A DNA stretch of 64,000 nt from Natronohydrobacter sp. (lineage in GTDB: Bacteria > Pseudomonadota > Alphaproteobacteria > Rhodobacterales > Rhodobacteraceae): positions 27,930-91,929 of the forward strand of contig JAUVXF010000009.1 in assembly GCA_030603695.1 (NCBI GenBank). Reading direction: 5' to 3'. The notes under the pieces are model-generated. The model was not told where the DNA came from, made no database searches, and saw only the letters and a list, made by a program, of their open reading frames with translations. The translations under genes were made by a program, and so were the position numbers. Below are positions 7,765 to 16,508 of this stretch, one piece after another; the stretch's first letter is position 1, and each line of letters starts with the position of its first letter.

Positions 7765-10020
7765 TCAGATCAGATCGTGCAAAGCTGCCTTCAGGCTTTG
7801 TGATGTGAAGGGCTTTGCAAGGCATCTGTCGAAGCCCGCGGCCAGATAATCGCGCACCTGATCGGGCATTGCATTTGCCGTTACCGCGATGGCTGGTACA
7901 GGCTGTCGCCCGGCGGCGGCCTCTGTCTTGCGGATTTCGCGGATCAATTCTGTTCCAGAAATGTTGGGCATGTTGATATCCAGCAAGACCAGATCGAATG
8001 CGCGCAGCGCATTCGCCTGCAAGGCCGCCTGGGCATCGGGGCACAACGTAACCTGCGCATTCAGATTGCGCAGCATCAAATCCAGCAAGCGGCGATTGGT
8101 TGCGCTGTCATCGGTTACAAGCACTGCGCGGCCCGCCAGATCGACATCTTCGGGGATGCGCGCCTTTGTATTCGTCTGGGGCAGGGGCAACCACAGGCGC
8201 ACCGTCGTTCCAATGCCAGCATGAGAGGTGAGCGTCAGGCTGCCCCGCATCGATTCTGTGATCCATTTTGCAATACTCAGCCCTGTTCCACAGCCACCAA
8301 AGCGCCGTGAAACCCGGTCATCCAGCTGCGCGAAAGGTTCAAACGCAATTTCCATCTGGTCTGGCGGGATACCAATTCCCGTATCTGATATTTGGATGAG
8401 GATATGATCAGGGGCGGTGGCATCCATTTCGGCGCATATTGTACCGGCTTCGGTAAATTTCACTGCATTTGAAAGCAGATGGCGTAAAATCTGTCCCAAT
8501 CGTGCGCTATCGCCAAGGCGCATCTGTGCCTGTGTGCTTTGGCTGATGATCTGCATATCCAAGCCTTTTTCCAAGGCAAGTGCCTGATGGGCATGTGTGA
8601 TTTTTTGCCAAACCGCAGGAAGGTCAAACTCTGTGCTGTGGAGTTTCAGCGGCCCTTCCTCCAGCCATGACATATCCAGCACATCTCCCAGCAGATCGCT
8701 CAGATCATGCGCGGCTTTGGTAATCAGCGCCAGATGCTCGCATTGCTGGGGGCTTGCGCCATTTTGGGCCAGCAAATCCGCCATGCCCAAGATGGCTGTC
8801 AGGGGGGTGCGCATTTCATGGCTCATGGTTGCAAGAAAGGTGGATTTTGCGCGGCTGGCCCGTTGTGCGGCGTCTCTGGCCGCTGCCAAGGTGCTGACAT
8901 CGCTGGCATATCCGCGATAGCCAGCGAAATTTCCACTGTCGTCGTGAAAAAGCGCCATCGAAATTTGCATAATTCGCTGGCGGCCATCCGGCAGGATGAT
9001 TTTGCGTAAATTGTTCAGAAAAGGCTGACGCACGGGCAGCAGGGTTTCGCTGATCGTCGCTTTGGATTGCTTTGTTTCATCCAGCGAGATGTTCAGATTA
9101 TCCACATGCAAGCCGACAATCGACTCAGGTTTCAGTCCAAGATCCTCGATCATGCCGCCAGACATATAGGACAGGCATAGGTTGTGATCGATCTCAAAGA
9201 ACCAGGCGCGGCTCATCTTCGCGATGGCGGCAAGCCGCCCTTCAAGGCGGCTGAGATCTGCGCGCATCAGCACCATATCACTGATATTCTGGTGGCTAAT
9301 CACCACAAATTGCGCATCACGCCCCGCCCCCGGCACAGGCTGAAGGCTGACTTCGTCCCAAAAGGGCAACCCGTTTTCAGGCGTGATCTGGACAATAAAC
9401 CGCCCCGGCGCACGGTTTTGCAACGCCGCTTCCAGTTGTATGCGTTCTTCCGTAAGTTTTGCGGCCCTGCCCAAAAAGGCGTTTTGGCTTTCTTGCGCTG
9501 GATTTGGGCACATGCCAAGCAAGGTTTGCAGGGCTTTACTGGCATATAACAAAAAGGGCTGGGGGCTGTTTACATCTACCACCGCAATCGCAGCATCAGA
9601 ATTTGAAATCAGGGTTTCCAGCAAATTGCCGCGGTCTTTGGCCGTTTTCTTGGCCCAGTGCAGCGCCAGAAGATTGCGTACACGCAGGCGCAATTCGTCC
9701 AGATTTACGGGTTTTTCCAGAAAATCGGTGGCTCCGGCGCGGATGGCATTCAACCGCGTTTCGGTATCGTCTTCGCCTGTAACAACGATAATTGGCAAAT
9801 GTTGTGTGCGGGTGTCAGCACGCAACTGTCTGACAGCTTCTGTGCCTGTCATGTCTGGCAAGTGATGATCGAAAATTGCCAGATCGGCATTCTCCAGGCA
9901 GGCGGCTATCCCGTCTTCGCCGGTTGCAAAGCCGACAACGTCATAGGCCTCGAAATGACGCAGGGTCATCACCAGGATTTCCCGGATCATCGCATGGTCT
10001 TCGACAATAACAATCCGCAT
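7765..10020 (-). CDS. Hybrid histidine kinase (REC-PAS-HisKA-HATPase-REC)
   Basis: 751-aa cytoplasmic signalling protein with no membrane segment. N-terminal receiver (1-120) with acidic pair E7/D8 and phosphoacceptor D51; two PAS-like regions (about 140-250 and 265-380); HisKA with phospho-His H401 in FLATMSHEMRTPL; HATPase_c (about 500-615; SDTGIGIPPDQ and GCGTGLSIAKW); C-terminal receiver (about 632-751; FDLVLLDINMPN). A receiver at each end suggests it is both an output and an input of a phosphorelay. It lies in the flagellar island, read leftward beyond the flgPTAM operon and separated from it by a hairpin. Its signal and partner are not evident. Confidence 0.93.
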   Translation of the reverse strand: MRIVIVEDHAMIREILVMTLRHFEAYDVVGFATGEDGIAACLENADLAIFDHHLPDMTGTEAVRQLRADTRTQHLPIIVVTGEDDTETRLNAIRAGATDFLEKPVNLDELRLRVRNLLALHWAKKTAKDRGNLLETLISNSDAAIAVVDVNSPQPFLLYASKALQTLLGMCPNPAQESQNAFLGRAAKLTEERIQLEAALQNRAPGRFIVQITPENGLPFWDEVSLQPVPGAGRDAQFVVISHQNISDMVLMRADLSRLEGRLAAIAKMSRAWFFEIDHNLCLSYMSGGMIEDLGLKPESIVGLHVDNLNISLDETKQSKATISETLLPVRQPFLNNLRKIILPDGRQRIMQISMALFHDDSGNFAGYRGYASDVSTLAAARDAAQRASRAKSTFLATMSHEMRTPLTAILGMADLLAQNGASPQQCEHLALITKAAHDLSDLLGDVLDMSWLEEGPLKLHSTEFDLPAVWQKITHAHQALALEKGLDMQIISQSTQAQMRLGDSARLGQILRHLLSNAVKFTEAGTICAEMDATAPDHILIQISDTGIGIPPDQMEIAFEPFAQLDDRVSRRFGGCGTGLSIAKWITESMRGSLTLTSHAGIGTTVRLWLPLPQTNTKARIPEDVDLAGRAVLVTDDSATNRRLLDLMLRNLNAQVTLCPDAQAALQANALRAFDLVLLDINMPNISGTELIREIRKTEAAAGRQPVPAIAVTANAMPDQVRDYLAAGFDRCLAKPFTSQSLKAALHDLI

Positions 10021-10128
10021 AGGCCCTGCCTGCGATGTCTTTCATGCGCCGAATGTGGCAGCAAAAACTTTATATAAACTGAACGAATATGTAATTTCGC
10101 CCGATCTTGGGGCGATATCGAAGGCAAA

Positions 10129-10155
10129 ATGCGCCTCACCGAAGGTGAAGCGCAT
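10129..10155. terminator. Near-perfect 12-bp hairpin between the kinase and the flgPTAM operon
   Basis: ATGCGCCTCACC (10129-10140), loop GAA, GGTGAAGCGCAT (10144-10155), with one mismatch. It has no clear T run on either side, so it may be a processing or termination hairpin at the end of the flgP-to-DUF2802 transcript, or an operator for the kinase gene. Confidence 0.4.
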
Positions 10156-10204
10156 GTGCCGAAGATGGGTTAATGCTATGTGAAGTTGGACGTATTGGCC
10201 CCGT

Positions 10205-10609
10205 CTAATGTGTGCGAAAGGCGGCCAGGGTGCGGATCGTGTCATGTGTCAGGCCAGTTTCCTGGCTGATCTGTGACAGCGGCATGTTATCTTGGACAAG
10301 TTGCATGGCCTGTTCGATCATCTTTTCGCCTGCAAGCCATTCCAGATCGGATTGGATTGTTTCCATGTTCTGCGCGATTTCCTGCGCCTCGGCCCTGTGC
10401 TGGGCGGCCTGAGCATCGATCATGGCTTTGATATGTAGTAAATGGCTGGTCAAAATCTGCTCCAGGCCCTTGAGAATGGCGTTGCCATTTGCCTCTGCCT
10501 GGCGCTGCGCGGCGCGCCAGCTCAGCAACACCCCGAAGCCAAAGCCCAGCATGGCCAAAGCCATGATTGTCACCAGCACAGGAACAAGAAATGGAATTGG
10601 GGCGGTCAT
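10205..10609 (-). CDS. DUF2802-like membrane-anchored coiled-coil protein (SwrB-like layout)
   Basis: 134 aa: one N-terminal membrane helix (about 8-30), a long helical/coiled-coil segment (about 32-100), and a C-terminal helix-turn-helix-like module (AMQLVQDNMPLSQISQETGL, then THDTIRTLAAF) like the end of DUF2802 proteins, which often sit in proteobacterial flagellar clusters. Bacillus SwrB, which helps activate the flagellar export apparatus, has the same layout. It starts 10 bases after flgM and is probably in the same operon. A role in flagellar assembly is inferred from context; it may instead regulate the export gate. Confidence 0.7.
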   Translation of the reverse strand: MTAPIPFLVPVLVTIMALAMLGFGFGVLLSWRAAQRQAEANGNAILKGLEQILTSHLLHIKAMIDAQAAQHRAEAQEIAQNMETIQSDLEWLAGEKMIEQAMQLVQDNMPLSQISQETGLTHDTIRTLAAFRTH

Positions 10610-10619
10610 CTTATGCCTT

Positions 10620-10922
10620 TCATTCAGCGATGAGCGAGACTTGGGACGAGAGCGCCTCTGCGATCTTGCCGGGGTCGAGCGGATAGCGCCCAGCGGCGAT
10701 TTCCGAACTCAGATGTGCGACCAACGCCTCGTTCACGGGCGGCCCTTTGGTCATTTCCGCAGGCAAGCTGCGCGCGGCCGAGGATAAAAGGACATCTTCG
10801 GCTCCAGCCACCGGAGAGGGCGGCTCAACACTCCCCCCGGAAGTTGCCTTGCCGCTGCGTGACAGATCCGTTTCCGAAATGCTGCGGAATTGAGAGATAT
10901 TCGAGGTGATGCTATTGACCAT
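10620..10922 (-). CDS. flgM: Anti-sigma-28 factor FlgM
   Basis: 100 aa. Holds FliA inactive until the hook is finished and FlgM is exported. An unstructured, Ser-rich N-terminal half is followed by the FlgM helices (EDVLLSSAARSLP, then PPVNEALVAHLSSEIAAGRY and LDPGKIAEAL). ATG 10922 is chosen over an in-frame upstream codon at 10940 because GGAGG lies 5 bases before it and the longer form would overlap flgA. It follows flgA in the flgP-flgT-flgA-flgM operon; its target FliA is encoded at 16486. Confidence 0.9.
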   Translation of the reverse strand: MVNSITSNISQFRSISETDLSRSGKATSGGSVEPPSPVAGAEDVLLSSAARSLPAEMTKGPPVNEALVAHLSSEIAAGRYPLDPGKIAEALSSQVSLIAE

Positions 10923-10936
10923 GACAGCCTCCGATT

Positions 10937-11668
10937 TCACCTGTTAACGGCAGGATGGGGAACAATGTTAGGGCGGGCCTGTAACCGACCCACGGCGATG
11001 ATGTCTGCAACAACGCTGCGCGTGGAATTCCAGGGCTGCACACGGATACGATCGCCAATCCGGCCGCTTTCCAGTGCACGGGCAGAAATCCCGATCTCGA
11101 TCCCACCCGCAGCAAGCTGAAGCGCAACCTCTGCCCCTTCCTCTATGTCGAAATCAGGCTCCAGATGGCGATCCAGCAAGGGTTGATCGGGCATAAGCGA
11201 GACGCGCAGCCTGCGCCCCTGTGCCTGTGTGGTTTCATGCAGTGCACCGGGGCGCGGCAGGGCCTGCACAAGGCGAAGATCTTCGGGCACAATCCGTTCG
11301 CCGCGCAAAACAGGGCGGGCAAGCACAAGGGTTGGCACCAGTCCCGCACCGGGTGCCACCGGCACTTGCAATACGCCGCGATCGGTTGTGGCGCTGGTGG
11401 CCGCATCGCTGCGCAGGACGCGCCGCCAGAATTGGGGCGCCTTGCAGCGCAATTCGATCTGCGACCAACTGCCATTTATCGCGGCAATATCGGGCCTGTG
11501 CGCACAGGCGGGAAATGCGCGGATCGGGGCGCGAACCTGCACATTCGCCACGCCCTCTGCCGCAAGTTTTTCTGCCACCAGCGCCACAATATGCGCGCCT
11601 TGCAGCGGTTCTGCCTGCGCAGTCTGGGCAGAAAGGGCCAAGGCAAGCGCGATATGCAATCTCCCCAT
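10937..11668 (-). CDS. flgA: Flagellar P-ring assembly chaperone FlgA
   Basis: Periplasmic chaperone for FlgI polymerisation. 243 aa with signal peptide (about 1-19, AQA-EP). The C-terminal SAF domain (about 110-235) shows VLARPVLRGERIVPEDLRL, the D.QPLLDRHLEPDFDIEEGA region, and the typical FlgA tail (ALESGRIGDRIRVQ, NSTRSVVADI). The start ATG shares one base with the flgT stop (ATGA-type coupling) and the gene lies 14 bases before flgM. Confidence 0.92.
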   Translation of the reverse strand: MGRLHIALALALSAQTAQAEPLQGAHIVALVAEKLAAEGVANVQVRAPIRAFPACAHRPDIAAINGSWSQIELRCKAPQFWRRVLRSDAATSATTDRGVLQVPVAPGAGLVPTLVLARPVLRGERIVPEDLRLVQALPRPGALHETTQAQGRRLRVSLMPDQPLLDRHLEPDFDIEEGAEVALQLAAGGIEIGISARALESGRIGDRIRVQPWNSTRSVVADIIAVGRLQARPNIVPHPAVNR

Positions 11669-12783
11669 CAGCCCAACCCCTGAGAGATATCCATAAAGCG
11701 CACGGGGCGGCCTGAAAAACTGGCCAGCGGCTGCGTAGGATCCAGCGGTGAAAGCCGGGCGGCGCGGTCTGTCAGTTGGGTGATTTCCAGCATGTCGGTT
11801 GTATGGTCGCGGTCGGTGGTGAAGGCAAGCGCACCCCGGCTTAGCCCCTGCGCGCGCCCGGCGGGCACGCTAAGGCCAGACCCATCATGCACGATGATGG
11901 CGCGCACGGGCTGGCAGCCGGCCTGGTGCAGCAGCGCTGTCAGGGCAGGCACAGCGCCGCGCCCCAGATCATGCGCCAACTGGTCGCGGCTATGCTGCGC
12001 AACTGTGGCAAAGGCGCCAAAGGGCGAGGGGCCGGGCAGGCGAATAGTCGCACCGTGTTCTTGCGCCATCTGTTCGCCTGCGGGGCCAATCAGGCGCAGG
12101 TCAAGACGCAAGCGCAATATCTGGCCCTCTGGTGCAATGACCAGCTGCATATACAGCCCGTGCCCCCCGTCTGGCAGCCGCCCGGCACCGCGCGTCAGCC
12201 TGTGCCAATCGGTATTGTCGCGCGACGGGTTTGGCCCAGGGGCTGCGGCAGCAAGCCGGGCTTGGGATACCGCGCGATGCTCGCTGGCCTGACGGATCAT
12301 CTCTGCCCCGATCTGGCGTGCTAAGGCGTCTGCCCATGCGGGCGCTTGTGGCGAGACGCGGATTTCGGGCGGATAAACCGTCAGCAACAGGGCCCGCCTG
12401 TCGGAGCATTGCCCCGGCGCGGGCGCACCCACTTGCGCCCGAATGCGCACCTGCCACTGGTTGCCCGTCTGCTGTTGCGAGAGCATCTGAAACCCCAGCA
12501 CCCGGCCAACGGGTCGAACGATCAAGACATCAGATGTCATGCGCGACAGGGACATTGCAGAATGGCCCTGCACCACAGCCCCGCCCGCAAATGCAGCCGA
12601 AAGCAGCGCATCGGCCAGCGCGCGGCGGCGCGCGGCATCATGATCGGCCGCCGAATGGATCAGGGCAGCACCCGTTACCTCTATCCATTGCGCGCTGGAA
12701 AGGGCTGGCATGGGCACTGTTGCCACGGTGCTGGCCAGCGCAAAGGCCCCCAGCCCAAAGCTGCGCCGGGTTAGCCCCGTCAT
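11668..12783 (-). CDS. flgT: Flagellar assembly protein FlgT
   Basis: 371 aa. The signal region has a twin-arginine look (RRSFGLGAFALA). The FlgT N-terminal pattern W.EVTGAALIHSAADHDAARRRAL is clear at about 33-60, with middle and C-terminal domains beyond (about 120-371; GLSVPAGRAQGLSRGALAF resembles the FlgT C-domain). In Vibrio FlgT forms the H ring around the basal body, and in R. sphaeroides an FlgT homologue is needed for motility. It overlaps flgP by 4 bases (ATGA) and flgA by 1. H-ring function is transferred from the family. Confidence 0.8.
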   Translation of the reverse strand: MTGLTRRSFGLGAFALASTVATVPMPALSSAQWIEVTGAALIHSAADHDAARRRALADALLSAAFAGGAVVQGHSAMSLSRMTSDVLIVRPVGRVLGFQMLSQQQTGNQWQVRIRAQVGAPAPGQCSDRRALLLTVYPPEIRVSPQAPAWADALARQIGAEMIRQASEHRAVSQARLAAAAPGPNPSRDNTDWHRLTRGAGRLPDGGHGLYMQLVIAPEGQILRLRLDLRLIGPAGEQMAQEHGATIRLPGPSPFGAFATVAQHSRDQLAHDLGRGAVPALTALLHQAGCQPVRAIIVHDGSGLSVPAGRAQGLSRGALAFTTDRDHTTDMLEITQLTDRAARLSPLDPTQPLASFSGRPVRFMDISQGLG

Positions 12784-13340
12784 GGCCGCTCCCCAAGCGC
12801 GCGCAGCACATAGGCGACAGTGTCAGTGTCCAACTCCAGTGTCACGACATAGCCATCCTCGCCGCGCGGCTCTATCGCGGTGGTGCGCGCGCCGCGCAAC
12901 GTGCCTTGCACCTGTGCGGCCACAGTGTCATCGCGCAGCACGGCATCGCGCAACAGGCTGTCGGATCGCAGGCGCAGCCCGTGCACCTGTTCTGTCAGAT
13001 CGCGCAAAGCTTCCATTCGGGCTGCACGCATGGCCAAAAGCCGGCGCTGGTTCAGGGTTTGGCCCGGCTGCGCGGCCACTTGCGCAAACCCGCGCCCGAT
13101 CAGGGGCGCAGGGCGCAGCGCATTGGCTGTTACGTCCACCGTCGGCTCTATCCCGTCCAGCATATCCTTGAGCTGCGCAAGCTGCACCGTCTGGGCAGAG
13201 GCATCGGGGGGCAGCGAATCCGTTGCCCTTGGCCCCTGAGCGCCGCAAGCCGCAAGGGCAGCGACCACAGGCAGAAAATATGCGGCCCGCGAGACAGGCG
13301 GGTTTGATCGGGCAAAGAGTGGGCGTGAAGCGGGGCGCAT
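12780..13340 (-). CDS. flgP: FlgP-like LPP20-family outer-membrane lipoprotein
   Basis: 186-aa precursor. Signal peptide ends in lipobox LAAC (ALAACGAQ). The conserved core (RRLLAMRAARMEALRDLTEQ, then V.G..L and AQVQGTLRGARTTAI) is the LPP20/FlgP pattern. ATG 13340 is preferred: GAGG sits 8 bases upstream and the product then begins with a proper lipoprotein signal, whereas longer forms add about 66 non-conserved residues. FlgP joins FlgT in the Vibrio H ring. First gene of the operon, 43 bases from an exact-consensus sigma-54 promoter. Confidence 0.82.
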   Translation of the reverse strand: MRPASRPLFARSNPPVSRAAYFLPVVAALAACGAQGPRATDSLPPDASAQTVQLAQLKDMLDGIEPTVDVTANALRPAPLIGRGFAQVAAQPGQTLNQRRLLAMRAARMEALRDLTEQVHGLRLRSDSLLRDAVLRDDTVAAQVQGTLRGARTTAIEPRGEDGYVVTLELDTDTVAYVLRALGERP

Positions 13341-13382
13341 GATGATGACCTCGGCAATGGGACAACGGGTTGGCCTAGCCTG

Positions 13383-13398
13383 TGCAAGTGCCGTGCCA
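13383..13398 (-). promoter_or_regulatory. Sigma-54 promoter of the flgP-flgT-flgA-flgM operon
   Basis: Read on the minus strand: TGGCACG-GCAC-TTGCA, a perfect match including the G at position 7 of the consensus. Its -12 element lies 43 bases before the flgP start at 13340. Confidence 0.85.
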
Positions 13399-13446
13399 GA
13401 GCGGAGTTGCGCGCGTAGCCGCATATGCGGTGGCCTGAACCGGCTC

Positions 13447-13462
13447 TGGCACAGAATTTGCA
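13447..13462 (+). promoter_or_regulatory. Sigma-54 promoter of flhA-flhF-fliA
   Basis: TGGCAC-AGAAT-TTGCA on the plus strand, 97 bases before the flhA start. It is back to back with the flgP promoter, the two sites being 48 bases apart. Confidence 0.8.
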
Positions 13463-13559
13463 GGAGACGGGCAGAGAATCTGCCAACAGGTGCCCGCATG
13501 CCCGATCTTGCCGCACAGCCCAAGCTAGCTTTGCCCACCGTATGTGGGGGGCATTGCGC

Positions 13560-15698
13560 ATGATTGCCGCAGGCCGGGGGCAGGGCATGGGGCTGACAAT
13601 CGGCGCTGTGGCGCTGCCTGCGGGAATTCTGGTCATCATGGCGATGATGATCATCCCATTGCCTGCCGCGCTGTTGGACGTGTTTTTTGTGTCCAATATC
13701 CTGTTGTCGCTATTGGTGCTTATGGTGGCCATTCACGCGCAAAGGCCGCTTGATTTCTCCAGCTTCCCGTCAATCCTGCTGATTGCCACAACTTTGCGGC
13801 TGGCGCTGAATGTGGCCTCTACCCGCGTGGTGCTGGCCGATGGGCATACAGGGCCGGGTGCTGCGGGCGAGGTGATCGAGGCATTTGCCGATTTTGTCAT
13901 CGGTGGCAATTTCTTTGTGGGGATTTTGGTTTTCGCCATATTGGTGATCATCAATATGGTGGTGATCGCCAAAGGTGCGGGACGCGTGTCAGAGGTTTCG
14001 GCCCGCTTCACGCTGGATGCCATGCCGGGCAAACAGATGGCCATAGATGCCGATCTGAACGCGGGGCTTTTGACATCGGAAGAAGCCAAGGCCCGCCGCG
14101 CTGAAGTGGGCGCAGAGGCCGATTTTTACGGCGCGATGGATGGTGCTTCAAAATTCGTGAAGGGCGATGCGATTGCAGGGCTGATCATTCTGGCCATCAA
14201 CCTTCTGGGCGGTATTGTGGTTGGCATGGTGCAGCATGGGCTTAGCTTTGCTGTAGCTGGCGATACCTATGTGCGCCTGTCTGTGGGCGATGGGCTGGTG
14301 GCGCAGGTTCCGGGGCTGCTGCTGTCATTGGCGGCAGCTATCATCGTGACGCGCAGTTCCAGCGCCACCACCATGAGCGGGCAAATCGGCAAGCAGATGA
14401 ACCTTGCCCAAGCTTGGGGGCCTGCCGCTTTTGTGCTGCTGATGATCGGGCTTGTGCCCGGCATGCCAAACCTGATTTTCCTGATCAGTGCCAGTCTGGC
14501 CGGGGCCGCCGCATATTTCGCCTATAAGGAAACCCGCGCAGAGGAAAGCCGCACGGCTGCGCCCACTGGCGGCCCGCAGGGCGCAAAGCCTGTATCCGGG
14601 CGTCCCGATACACCAGAGGCCCAGCCCATCACCCCAGAGGATGTGACCGATATTGCCCCGATCTCCTTACAGATCGGTTATGGCCTGATCGCCCTTGCCA
14701 GCCCAGAAAGCGGTGGGGCGCTGGTTTCTCGGATCACGGCGATGCGGCGGGAATTGTCCCGCTCTCTTGGAGTTGTGGTTCCCGGTATCCGTATTCGCGA
14801 TGATCTGACATTGCCGCCAAATGCTTACCGCTTGCGTATTGGCCAAACAATCGTGGCCGAAGACAGCGCCTATGCCGACCGCCAATTGGCCATCCCCGGC
14901 CATAACACCCGGCGCAAACTGTCGGGGATAGAGGTGAAAGACCCCTCTTTCGGGCTGGATGCAATCTGGATTCACCCCCATCAGCGCGCAGAGGCCGAGG
15001 CGGATGATTATACCATTGTTGATCCAGAGGCCGTCATTGCCACCCATATCGGGCAGGTTTTGCAGCGCCACGCCGGCGATCTGGTCGGGCCGGACGATGT
15101 GCAAGCGCTGCTGGATGCGCTGGCCAAGGCTGCGCCAACGCTGGTGCAAACTGTCATCCCCAAACTGGTGCCGCTGCATGTGCTTACAGCTGTAATCCGG
15201 CAGCTTCTGAACGATAAACTGCCAGTTTCGGATATGCGGCGCATTCTGGAAGGGCTTGCGCAATTCGCAGGCTCGTCCATGAGCATCGCAGCACAGGCAG
15301 AGGCCCTGCGCCCCGCGCTGGTGCCTTTGCTCTTGCAGCAAATCTCGCCACTTGCGTCCAACTTGCCGGTTGTCACCCTTTCGCCCGCGCTGGAGCAATT
15401 GTTGCTGCGCACCCGGCGCGAAGGGGACGAGGGGCTGATGCTGGATCCCGGTTTTGCGCAGCGCTTGTTGCAAGAGATTGGCGCCGCGCAGGATGCCGCA
15501 CAAGCCCAGGGGCAAATGCTGGTGATCGTCGTCTCTGGCGTGCTGCGGCGCAGTTTTGCCGCTTTCCTGCGGCCGCATTTGGCAGATGCGCTGGTGCTTG
15601 GGCTAAGTGATCTGCCCGAAACGCGCCGGATCGAAATTGCCCGCAGCATTGATTTGCCAGAAGCGCTGCCTGGCCCCGGCACGCGGAAAGGGGTGTAA
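13560..15698 (+). CDS. flhA: Flagellar export apparatus protein FlhA
   Basis: Export-gate protein of the flagellar type III system. With ATG 13560 the product is 712 aa, close to the family length of about 700. The N-terminal half has about eight membrane segments and the FHIPEP hallmark (ARFTLDAMPGKQMAIDADLN). The C-terminal cytoplasmic half (about 370-710) docks export chaperones (FGLDAIWI and DRRLLEGLAQF-like motifs). An earlier in-frame ATG at 13542 is possible (GTGGGGGG context), but the sequence before 13560 is not conserved. First gene of flhA-flhF-fliA. Confidence 0.95.
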   Translation: MIAAGRGQGMGLTIGAVALPAGILVIMAMMIIPLPAALLDVFFVSNILLSLLVLMVAIHAQRPLDFSSFPSILLIATTLRLALNVASTRVVLADGHTGPGAAGEVIEAFADFVIGGNFFVGILVFAILVIINMVVIAKGAGRVSEVSARFTLDAMPGKQMAIDADLNAGLLTSEEAKARRAEVGAEADFYGAMDGASKFVKGDAIAGLIILAINLLGGIVVGMVQHGLSFAVAGDTYVRLSVGDGLVAQVPGLLLSLAAAIIVTRSSSATTMSGQIGKQMNLAQAWGPAAFVLLMIGLVPGMPNLIFLISASLAGAAAYFAYKETRAEESRTAAPTGGPQGAKPVSGRPDTPEAQPITPEDVTDIAPISLQIGYGLIALASPESGGALVSRITAMRRELSRSLGVVVPGIRIRDDLTLPPNAYRLRIGQTIVAEDSAYADRQLAIPGHNTRRKLSGIEVKDPSFGLDAIWIHPHQRAEAEADDYTIVDPEAVIATHIGQVLQRHAGDLVGPDDVQALLDALAKAAPTLVQTVIPKLVPLHVLTAVIRQLLNDKLPVSDMRRILEGLAQFAGSSMSIAAQAEALRPALVPLLLQQISPLASNLPVVTLSPALEQLLLRTRREGDEGLMLDPGFAQRLLQEIGAAQDAAQAQGQMLVIVVSGVLRRSFAAFLRPHLADALVLGLSDLPETRRIEIARSIDLPEALPGPGTRKGV

Positions 15699-15701
15699 CC
15701 C

Positions 15702-16508
15702 ATGACTGTTATCCGCATTCGTGCCGCCGATGCCGCTTCGGCCCTCAATGAGGTCGCACGCCGCTTTGGGCCGGATGCGCTGATCTTGTCCACCACACAG
15801 CAGGCCGGATTTGTCGAAGTCACGCTGGCCGAAGGGGGAGAGATGCCAGCGAATGCGCCCCCCGCGGCACAGCCCTCAAAGCCGCAGCGCCTGCCCGATT
15901 TGCCACCTCGCCTGGTCTTGCTTGGCCCGCCGGGGGCCGGTGTTACACGGCTGGCGGCGCGGCTGGCTGCACTGCATCTGCGCCGCCAGCCCGATACCCC
16001 TTGTCAGCTTTTCGCCCCGCGCCCCGATATGCTGGCCCCGCCCTCGGCCCTTGCGGCGCAGGCGCGGCTTTTGGGGCTGGAAGTGGCCATGCCCCTTTGG
16101 CCTGATCCGCGCGCCGGGCAGGGTTTGCCACTGGGCACAGTGCCGCAAATCATTGATTTGTCTGGGCTTGGCCCGCTTGGGCGCGATTGCGCTGGCCCGC
16201 TTTTGCAGCAGGCTGGCGCAGAATGCTGGCTGGTGCTGCCCACCGGGCTGCATGTGCAGGCGCAAGACAGGATCGTGCCGCCGTTCAAGCCCATAGCGCA
16301 GGCGCTGGTGCTCACCCGTGCCGATATCTGCCCCCTCACATTGGAAGACCGCGCCTTGCCGCAGCGATTTGGCCTGCCGATTGCACTGCTCTCTCAGGGC
16401 GGTGGCCTGTTGGATGCCCTGTGCACCCCGCCCCAGGCCGCCAGTCCAGATCTGGCCCGCGCCCCTGAACAGAAGGAAGTAAAGCATGTTGCCGCGCGCC
16501 TATTCTGA
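15702..16508 (+). CDS. flhF: FlhF-like protein with degenerate GTPase site
   Basis: FlhF is the SRP-type GTPase that sets the site and number of polar flagella. The N-terminus (IRAADAASALNEVARRFGPD, ALILST, VEVTLAEGG) matches FlhF, as does the position between flhA and fliA. The G domain is degraded: Walker A reads GPPGAGVT (75-82), with Val81 where GKT needs Lys; the G3 segment is IIDLSGLG instead of DTAGR; the G4 segment reads LTRADIC rather than TKLD. The NG domain is also short (268 aa in total; the family usually exceeds 380). It is therefore probably unable to bind GTP in the usual way. It starts 3 bases after flhA and overlaps fliA by 23 bases. Confidence 0.82.
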   Translation: MTVIRIRAADAASALNEVARRFGPDALILSTTQQAGFVEVTLAEGGEMPANAPPAAQPSKPQRLPDLPPRLVLLGPPGAGVTRLAARLAALHLRRQPDTPCQLFAPRPDMLAPPSALAAQARLLGLEVAMPLWPDPRAGQGLPLGTVPQIIDLSGLGPLGRDCAGPLLQQAGAECWLVLPTGLHVQAQDRIVPPFKPIAQALVLTRADICPLTLEDRALPQRFGLPIALLSQGGGLLDALCTPPQAASPDLARAPEQKEVKHVAARLF

